In this document: piece after piece, positions 1 through 3,986 of the stretch | Layout of the letters: each line of letters begins with the position of its first letter | Numbering within the stretch: position 1 is the stretch's first letter | From: an uncultured Clostridia bacterium | GTDB taxonomy: Bacteria; Bacillota; Clostridia; Lachnospirales; Anaerotignaceae | Assembly (NCBI GenBank): GCA_958420075.1 | Contig: CATZIM010000114.1 | Span: 1-6,229, forward strand | Direction: 5' to 3' | DNA: 6,229 nt | Position numbers and translations under genes: made by a program | Notes under the pieces: generated by a model | Databases searched by the model: none | The model's input: only the letters and a program-made list of their open reading frames with translations | What the model was told of the DNA's origin: nothing

Positions 1-579
1 CCCGCCGTCATGGTATCCTGCGGCAATATGGAGCAGAAAAACATCATCACGGTAGCATGGACAGGCACCATCAATACCAATCCCCCCATGACTTACGTTT
101 CCATCCGTCCCGAGCGTCACTCCTATGAGCTGATTAAGGAAAGCGGAGAATTTGTCATCAATCTGGTCACCAAAGACCTGACTTATGCCTGTGATTTCTG
201 CGGCGTCAGAAGCGGCAGAGATGTGGACAAATTCGCCGAAATGCACCTGACAGCCAAAAAGGGGGAAAAAGTAGACTGCCCCATCATACTGGAAAGCCCG
301 GTCAACATTGAGTGTAAGGTAAAAGAAATTGTTCCTTTGGGCAGCCATCACATGTTCCTTGCAGAAGTGGTTTCCGTCAGCGTCAGTGAAAAATATTTTG
401 ACAAGACGGGAAAATTCCACCTGAACCGCAGCAAGCCCATCTGCTATTCCCACGGGGGATATTTCACACTGGGAGAACAGGTCGGCTCTTTCGGCTATTC
501 CGTGCGGAAAAAGGACACACCCAAAACAGGGACAAAAAACAGAAAACGCCGCTCCGGCAAAAAGCAGCGGCAGAAATAA
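1..579 (+). CDS. Flavin reductase family protein (5' end cut by window)
   Basis: This is a flavin reductase/FMN-binding split-barrel protein of the flavin_reduct (DIM6/NTAB-like) family, whose members bind FMN and reduce flavins or act as small cytosolic flavoproteins. The frame is open to the first base. The residues before the first visible Met (Pro-Ala-Val-Met-Val-Ser-Cys-Gly) match the conserved early part of this family, so the Met at position 10 is internal and the true start lies upstream. Counting from that Met, family-like segments are the N-terminal MVSCGN, the INTNPPMTYVSIRP strand region at about 21-34, CDFCG-x-RSGRD at 61-71, and GSHHMFLAEV at 111-120. CDFCG holds two Cys in a CxxC arrangement. 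The last 23 residues (about 167-189) are very rich in Lys/Arg and lie beyond the usual fold, which suggests a disordered tail. It is the first visible gene of a plus-strand cluster, with 39 bases to the next gene. Physiological substrate unknown. Confidence 0.85.
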   Translation, partial: PAVMVSCGNMEQKNIITVAWTGTINTNPPMTYVSIRPERHSYELIKESGEFVINLVTKDLTYACDFCGVRSGRDVDKFAEMHLTAKKGEKVDCPIILESPVNIECKVKEIVPLGSHHMFLAEVVSVSVSEKYFDKTGKFHLNRSKPICYSHGGYFTLGEQVGSFGYSVRKKDTPKTGTKNRKRRSGKKQRQK

Positions 580-618
580 CAAAAGAGAGCGTATGAATTT
601 TTAAGGAGGCGTATTATC

Positions 619-849
619 ATGCTGCAAATCACAGAAGTGAATATCTTTTCTTTGAGCAAAGACGAAGACGCGTGGACCATCGAAGGGGAAATCATTTTTG
701 AGGACGATCTGACCTCTGCTTTTGAAGCGGATTATCTGCCTGACGAAGACGAACTGGAAAACCTGTCTTTGGAACTGGAACTGGAAGACTTTGACACCAA
801 AGTACTGAAAAATATGATCCTGGACGCAGCCAACGACTACGAGGACTGA
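619..849 (+). CDS. Small highly acidic protein of unknown function
   Basis: I do not recognise a family. The 76-residue product contains about 25 Asp/Glu against only 3 Lys and no Arg, giving a net charge near -22. The charge is spread along the chain with alternating hydrophobic residues (for example LSLELELEDFD at about 49-59), which looks more like a small folded beta-rich acidic protein than a disordered tail. There is no signal peptide, membrane segment, Cys or His. The start is well supported by an AAGGAGG ribosome binding site at 603-609, 9 bases before the ATG. It sits 39 bases after the flavin reductase and 18 bases before the acetyltransferase on the same strand, so it is probably co-transcribed with both. 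An antisense reading frame overlaps its first part but has no matching translation signals. Acidic proteins of this size can be nucleic-acid mimics, metal buffers or assembly partners, but nothing here selects one. Confidence 0.75.
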   Translation: MLQITEVNIFSLSKDEDAWTIEGEIIFEDDLTSAFEADYLPDEDELENLSLELELEDFDTKVLKNMILDAANDYED

Positions 850-867
850 TACGGGAGGCGAGCAAGT

Positions 868-1359
868 ATGAGCCTGACCATTTGTCCTGCCTATGACCGA
901 CCGGAGGAAGTCAAAGCCCTGTTTCTGGAATATACAGATTTCCTGCTGAAGAGCGATCCTTCTTTTGCCGCTTTTCTGGAACTACAGAATTACGACAGAG
1001 AACTGGATCATCTGGAGGAAAAATATGGACTGCCCAAAGGCAGACTGTATCTGGCGCTGGTAGATAACGCCATCGCAGGCTGCATAGCCCTGCGTCCCCT
1101 TTCCGATACAGAATGTGAACTGAAACGGCTTTATGTGAAAGACGCCTTTCGTGGTCAGGGCATTGCGGAGCATCTGGTGGAAAAACTCATTGACGACGCC
1201 AGAGAAATAGGCTATGATGCCATGCTGCTGGACACGCTGCCCTTTTTAAAGGGTGCCCTGCATCTATATGACAAACTGGGATTTCATCAAATCCCGCCCT
1301 ATAACAACAGCCCCATGGAAACTTCCATTTTCCTGAAGCTGGATCTGAAACAAGCATAA
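868..1359 (+). CDS. GNAT family N-acetyltransferase
   Basis: This is a cytosolic acetyl-CoA-dependent N-acyltransferase of the GNAT superfamily (Acetyltransf_1 type), 163 residues, a normal single-domain length. The core strand pair is visible at about 61-90 (LYLALVDNAIAGCIAL, then CELKRLYV). It is followed by the acetyl-CoA pyrophosphate-binding motif RGQGIA at 95-100, which fits the family R/Q-x-x-G-x-G/A pattern, and by the C-terminal LYDKLGF at 133-139 with a PPYNNSP stretch typical of one common GNAT subgroup. The acceptor substrate cannot be read from sequence. A GGGAGG ribosome binding site at 853-858 lies 9 bases before the ATG, and only 18 bases separate it from the acidic protein gene. 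Its stop codon touches the hairpin terminator at 1359-1403, so it is the last gene of the plus-strand cluster. Confidence 0.9.
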   Translation: MSLTICPAYDRPEEVKALFLEYTDFLLKSDPSFAAFLELQNYDRELDHLEEKYGLPKGRLYLALVDNAIAGCIALRPLSDTECELKRLYVKDAFRGQGIAEHLVEKLIDDAREIGYDAMLLDTLPFLKGALHLYDKLGFHQIPPYNNSPMETSIFLKLDLKQA

Positions 1360-1403
1360 AAAACGGTTGTGAGATCTTGCCATAAGATTTCACAACCGTT
1401 TTT
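1359..1403. terminator. Bidirectional intrinsic terminator between convergent genes
   Basis: An inverted repeat forms a long stem: bases 1364-1378 pair with 1384-1398, with one G-T pair and a 5-base loop. A/T pairs extend it outward to 1359/1403. The plus-strand transcript ends in UUUUU after the hairpin, and the minus-strand transcript ends in a run of U from the A-tract at 1358-1363. It lies directly between the plus-strand acetyltransferase (stop 1357-1359) and the minus-strand metallophosphoesterase (stop 1408-1410), so it can serve both transcripts. Confidence 0.9.
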
Positions 1404-1407
1404 CTGT

Positions 1408-2097
1408 TCATAAAATACGTTTTGGACAAAAATCCAGATAATCTGCCGCTACCAGTTCATAGACGATACCGTCCCGCTGGCCCTGCAAAGCGTTCTTGTG
1501 GTTTGCCGCTCCGTGAAGGTGTCCGTAAACCATCCGTTTCACAGGATATTCTGCCAGAATCTCCGTAAAAGCCGATGGCTCCCGTTTTTCATTGACCGGT
1601 GGGAAATGCATCATGACGATGATGTCCTCCGCTCCTGCTTTCATAGCCGCATCCAAAGACAGCCGCAGGCGAATCTGTTCTCGTTTATAGATCTTCTCAT
1701 CCTCCGGCGTAAAGCTGCGCTCATTGGGACAGAGCCACCCTCTTGTGCCGCAGATAAAGCTCTTTTCCCAAGGCACCGCGTCATTTTTCAGAAACGCCAT
1801 TTCCGGGTACTGTCCTGCCAGACGGCTGGAGGATTTCCACCAATAGTCATGATTGCCGGAAAGCAGGATCTTCCGCCCCGGCAGGCTGTCGATGACATCC
1901 AAGTCCGCCGCCGCTTCCGGCAGACGCATGCCCCAGGAAATATCCCCCGGCAAAAGTACCGTATCTTCTTCTGTCACTTCCCGTTTCCAGTTTTCTATGA
2001 TTTTTTCACTGTGATTTTTCCAGTTTTCTCCGAAAATATCCATAGGCTTGCTGACGGCAAAACCGAAATGCAAATCCCCAATGGCAAATAATCCCAT
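1408..2097 (-). CDS. Metallophosphoesterase (calcineurin-like)
   Basis: This is a 229-residue calcineurin-like metallophosphoesterase with the complete two-metal active-site signature: GDLH at 7-10 (Asp8, His10), GDISWG at 51-56 (Asp52), GNHD at 81-84 (Asn82, His83), MMHFPP at 162-167 (His164) and GHLHG at 192-196 (His193, His195). These are the residues that bind the Mn/Fe-type dinuclear centre in the family. There is no signal peptide, so it should act in the cytosol. The substrate is not predictable, as related proteins hydrolyse nucleotides, phosphodiesters or phosphoproteins. It starts 12 bases after the RelQ-like gene, and its AAAGGA ribosome binding site (about 2104-2109, 6 bases before the ATG) reaches the upstream stop codon region. 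That indicates co-transcription and possible translational coupling. It ends 4 bases from the shared terminator. A long antisense frame opposite it is a codon-bias shadow. Confidence 0.93.
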   Translation of the reverse strand: MGLFAIGDLHFGFAVSKPMDIFGENWKNHSEKIIENWKREVTEEDTVLLPGDISWGMRLPEAAADLDVIDSLPGRKILLSGNHDYWWKSSSRLAGQYPEMAFLKNDAVPWEKSFICGTRGWLCPNERSFTPEDEKIYKREQIRLRLSLDAAMKAGAEDIIVMMHFPPVNEKREPSAFTEILAEYPVKRMVYGHLHGAANHKNALQGQRDGIVYELVAADYLDFCPKRIL

Positions 2098-2109
2098 ACA
2101 AATTCCTTT

Positions 2110-2901
2110 CTATACCCGATACATTTCCGCCATGATGTTCAGCTTTTCGTTGAACTCCTTCAAGGCTTCCATGTCATCGCCGTTCCAAAGACGGATAAAT
2201 TCCTTATTGATTTCGTTCATATCATCCAGTTTTGCCACAAAATACAGGTTCTGGATGTTTTCCAGAATATTGGCCACCAGATTGTTTTTGATCTCATTGA
2301 GCCGCTGAGCGTTGGTGATTTCCTCCCGAATGGTGGCCATTTCCGTATCCAGATGGAAAGCCGCTTCGGCGCAGTTTTTCAGTCTGTCCTGCAATTCCTG
2401 AGGGATGTTGCCGCTGTATTTATACCGCAGGGAATGTTCCGCCGTTGCCCAGAAATTCATGGCATTGGTGCGAATCTGGATTTCCGCAGGCACAGTCTTT
2501 TCCCCCAGTGCCGTAAAGAGGGGATAACGGATGATCATATGGTAACTGCGGTAACCGCTGGGCTTTGTGTTGGTGATGTAATCCCGCTCCTCGATAACAG
2601 TCATATCTTTGCGCTTGCGTACCATTTCAATGACCTTGGGAATGTCCTCCACAAACTGACAAAGGATACGAATCCCCGCAATATCCTCAATTTCTTCTTC
2701 GATTCTATCCGGCGAAATCTGTTTTCTGCCTGCTTTTTCCAATATACTGGCAGGACGTTTCAGCCGCCCCGTCACGGAGTCAATGGGCGAATAAATGCCC
2801 AGCTGTCTGCATTCTTTGTCCAGACTGCGGAACTTTAACAGCAGTTCGTCAACGGTCTGGGCATAAGGATAGAGCAATTCTTTCCAGTTGATGATTTCCA
2901 C
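2110..2901 (-). CDS. relQ: RelQ-type small alarmone synthetase, (p)ppGpp synthetase
   Basis: This enzyme is predicted to transfer pyrophosphate from ATP to GDP/GTP, making the stringent-response alarmones ppGpp/pppGpp in the cytosol. The N-terminal 200 residues align almost without gaps to Bacillus subtilis RelQ/SasB (YjbM) as I remember it. Shared features are Trp6, VTGR with Arg46, DIAGIRILC at 73-81, GYRSYH at 116-121, EIQIRT at 140-145 (Glu140), and FWATAEHSLRYKYSGN at 150-165. There is no HD hydrolase domain and no TGS/ACT region, so it is synthetase-only. At 263 residues it is about 50 longer than Bacillus RelQ (about 211), the extra length being a C-terminal tail from about residue 209. 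The start is a GTG at 2899-2901. It puts Trp6 and Arg46 in register with the homologue, a GGGGTGA ribosome binding site lies upstream, and no suitable ATG exists nearby. A promoter lies just upstream and a metallophosphoesterase gene follows 12 bases later. Confidence 0.92.
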   Translation of the reverse strand: MEIINWKELLYPYAQTVDELLLKFRSLDKECRQLGIYSPIDSVTGRLKRPASILEKAGRKQISPDRIEEEIEDIAGIRILCQFVEDIPKVIEMVRKRKDMTVIEERDYITNTKPSGYRSYHMIIRYPLFTALGEKTVPAEIQIRTNAMNFWATAEHSLRYKYSGNIPQELQDRLKNCAEAAFHLDTEMATIREEITNAQRLNEIKNNLVANILENIQNLYFVAKLDDMNEINKEFIRLWNGDDMEALKEFNEKLNIMAEMYRV

Positions 2902-2905
2902 GTTC

Positions 2906-2912
2906 TCACCCC
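2906..2912 (-). promoter_or_regulatory. Ribosome binding site supporting the GTG start of relQ
   Basis: Read on the minus strand this is GGGGTGA, one mismatch from the GAGGTGA part of the anti-16S consensus, and 4 bases before the GTG codon at 2901. It decides the start together with the alignment of the protein N-terminus to Bacillus RelQ. An ATG overlapping it is out of frame and reaches a stop after two codons. Confidence 0.7.
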
Positions 2913-2930
2913 ATTTTCTTTTCTGCCTTT

Positions 2931-2959
2931 ATTATACGATATGAGGCAGATTTCGGCAA
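2931..2959 (-). promoter_or_regulatory. Sigma-A-type promoter for relQ and the phosphoesterase
   Basis: On the minus strand there is a perfect TATAAT -10 box (2931-2936) and a TTGCCG -35 box (2954-2959, four of six consensus bases) separated by the ideal 17 bases. The predicted transcription start is near 2924, giving a short leader of roughly 23 bases before the GTG start. No operator dyad or riboswitch fits in that leader. Confidence 0.75.
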
Positions 2960-2974
2960 TGGACGGACAAGTCC

Positions 2975-3520
2975 TTATAGGGAAACTCCCCGTCTTTTTT
3001 CGTCATATTCCGCCTTTGTGACAGAATAACAGCGAAAATCCTGTACTTTGCCGTCAAAGCGTATCTGTGCCTGACGCAAAGTGCCTTCGTATACAAAACC
3101 GCATTTTTCCAGTACCTTTGCGGAGGCGGGATTGTCCGGATAGCATGTAGCAGTAATGATGGAAAGATTCAGCAAATCAAAGCCATACACCAAAACCGCT
3201 TCCACCGCTTCTGTCATGATGCCTTTTCCCCAGCAGTCAAAAGCAAGAGAATACCCAATCATCTTCGCTCCCGCATTTTCCCGTTTGTTATCATCCACCA
3301 GACCCACGGTACCAATGAGCCTGCCCTCCTGTTCTATGGCAAACACATGGGGCTCCTTCAAAAATACCTGCTCCAGTATCTCCCGGCTTTCTTCCAACGT
3401 TTCATGAGGTTTCCAGCCAGCAGCAGGCCCAACGTCAGGATGGCTGCAATAAGCAAAAAGCCCTTCGGCATCCTGTTCTGTCAGCGGGCGCAGCCGCAAA
3501 CGTTTTGTTTCCAGTTCCAT
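2975..3520 (-). CDS. GNAT family N-acetyltransferase, RimJ/RimL-like
   Basis: This 181-residue acetyltransferase has the architecture of the Acetyltransf_3 (RimJ/RimL-like) branch. It starts with MELETKRLRLRPLTEQDAEG, the classic beginning of this group. A FAIEQEGRLIGTVGL strand pair follows at about 60-74, the acetyl-CoA site FDCWGKGIMTEA at 94-105 fits the YWGKGYxTEA consensus, and YPDNPASAKVLEKCGF at 127-142 carries the conserved Asn and Ser. Members acetylate ribosomal protein N-termini, antibiotics or small metabolites; the acceptor here is unknown. I chose the ATG at 3520 because an AAGGAGG site lies 7 bases upstream and homology begins exactly there. The frame stays open upstream to 3778, but that extension would run through a terminator and into the HMA gene. 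It has its own predicted promoter. No clear terminator follows it, so read-through into relQ is possible. Confidence 0.9.
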   Translation of the reverse strand: MELETKRLRLRPLTEQDAEGLFAYCSHPDVGPAAGWKPHETLEESREILEQVFLKEPHVFAIEQEGRLIGTVGLVDDNKRENAGAKMIGYSLAFDCWGKGIMTEAVEAVLVYGFDLLNLSIITATCYPDNPASAKVLEKCGFVYEGTLRQAQIRFDGKVQDFRCYSVTKAEYDEKRRGVSL

Positions 3521-3527
3521 GTCTCCC

Positions 3528-3534
3528 CCTCCTT
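3528..3534 (-). promoter_or_regulatory. Ribosome binding site fixing the acetyltransferase start
   Basis: Read on the minus strand this is AAGGAGG, followed by 7 bases and then the ATG at 3520. It rules out the much longer in-frame extension that begins at 3778, for which no comparable site or homology exists. Confidence 0.85.
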
Positions 3535-3541
3535 TTGCCTT

Positions 3542-3571
3542 ATGATACCACAGCCTGCCAGCAAAAAGCAA
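3542..3571 (-). promoter_or_regulatory. Predicted promoter of the RimJ/RimL-like acetyltransferase
   Basis: On the minus strand a TATCAT -10 box (3542-3547, five of six consensus bases) is preceded by TGG, making it an extended -10 element. A weak -35 candidate TTGCTT lies at 3566-3571 with an 18-base spacer. The -35 candidate sits in the U-tract of the upstream terminator, so the end of one transcript and the start of the next are packed together. Confidence 0.55.
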
Positions 3572-3605
3572 AAGCCGCTTTTCTTCCGAAAAAGAAAAAC
3601 GGCTT
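3563..3605 (-). terminator. Intrinsic terminator of the metal-ATPase operon
   Basis: Bases 3600-3605 pair with 3572-3577 (AAGCCG/CGGCTT). After one mismatch, 3592-3598 pair with 3579-3585, leaving a 6-base loop. Reading on the minus strand, the hairpin is followed by TTTTGCTTTTT, a U-rich tail. It begins 4 bases after the HMA gene stop codon (3610-3612). Confidence 0.85.
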
Positions 3606-3609
3606 CTGT

Positions 3610-3966
3610 TCAAATATGTGCGTGATAACCGACTTTTTCCACAGCGGCACAAAGCTTCTCCACAGAAATCTGCTCTTTCTGCCGCACCATTGCCCGGTTC
3701 TGCTTCAAATCTACTTCCACCCATACGCCATCTATGGCATTGAGGGCATTTTCCACCTGTTTGGCGCAGTTCTGACAAGTCATCCCCTCAATTTGCAGCA
3801 TCACATGATGGCTGTAATGATCGGGATTTTTGTCTACCCTTCGAGGCTTTGGCACGTCACCGCCTCCGCAGCAGCCGGACACCAATTTTTTGGAATAACT
3901 TTTCACAGCAATGACAACCACAATCACCAGCAGCGCTGTCAAAACCGCCGTTGCCACACTTCCCAT
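3610..3966 (-). CDS. Membrane-anchored HMA-domain metal-binding protein
   Basis: This 118-residue protein has three parts. Residues about 4-21 form a single strongly hydrophobic helix followed by Lys residues (KSYSKK), consistent with an N-terminal membrane anchor with the rest cytoplasmic. A Cys/Gly patch GCCGGG is at 31-36, reminiscent of small FeoB-associated Cys-rich membrane proteins, and a His-containing linker DHYSHH is at 49-54. Residues about 55-118 are a complete heavy-metal-associated domain with the site GMTCQNC at 61-67 (Cys64, Cys67), as in CopZ-like chaperones that bind Cu(I) or similar soft metals. It follows the P1B-ATPase gene by 20 bases, has an AAAGGAGG ribosome binding site 6 bases before its ATG, and is the last gene before a terminator. 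I infer that it delivers metal to the ATPase, or accepts metal from it, at the membrane. The metal identity is not established. Confidence 0.88.
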   Translation of the reverse strand: MGSVATAVLTALLVIVVVIAVKSYSKKLVSGCCGGGDVPKPRRVDKNPDHYSHHVMLQIEGMTCQNCAKQVENALNAIDGVWVEVDLKQNRAMVRQKEQISVEKLCAAVEKVGYHAHI

Positions 3967-3986
3967 AAAAAGCCTCCTTTCTGCCC

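Noticed and set aside
548..571. GC-rich 6-bp hairpin at the end of the flavin reductase gene
   Set aside because: It is inside the coding sequence and not followed by a T-run, so it is not a credible terminator; the next gene is probably co-transcribed.
1498..2091. Plus-strand open frame of 197 codons opposite the metallophosphoesterase
   Set aside because: The minus strand carries a complete metallophosphoesterase signature. The antisense product has no recognisable motif and no ribosome binding site, so it is a composition shadow.
2353..2838. Plus-strand open frame of 161 codons opposite relQ
   Set aside because: It lies wholly within the conserved synthetase gene and shows no protein-family features.
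2906..2914. ATG-GGG-TGA mini-frame overlapping the relQ ribosome binding site as a regulatory upstream frame
   Set aside because: A two-codon frame arising inside a G-rich binding site is easily fortuitous and has no ribosome binding site of its own.
2961..2994. Small dyads around the acetyltransferase stop codon as a possible terminator
   Set aside because: The stems are only 4-5 bp and no U-tract follows on the minus strand, so I cannot call a terminator.
3521..3778. In-frame 86-codon N-terminal extension of the RimJ/RimL-like acetyltransferase
   Set aside because: It would cross the operon terminator and overlap the HMA gene, has no homology, and the ATG at 3520 has an ideal AAGGAGG site and the conserved family N-terminus.
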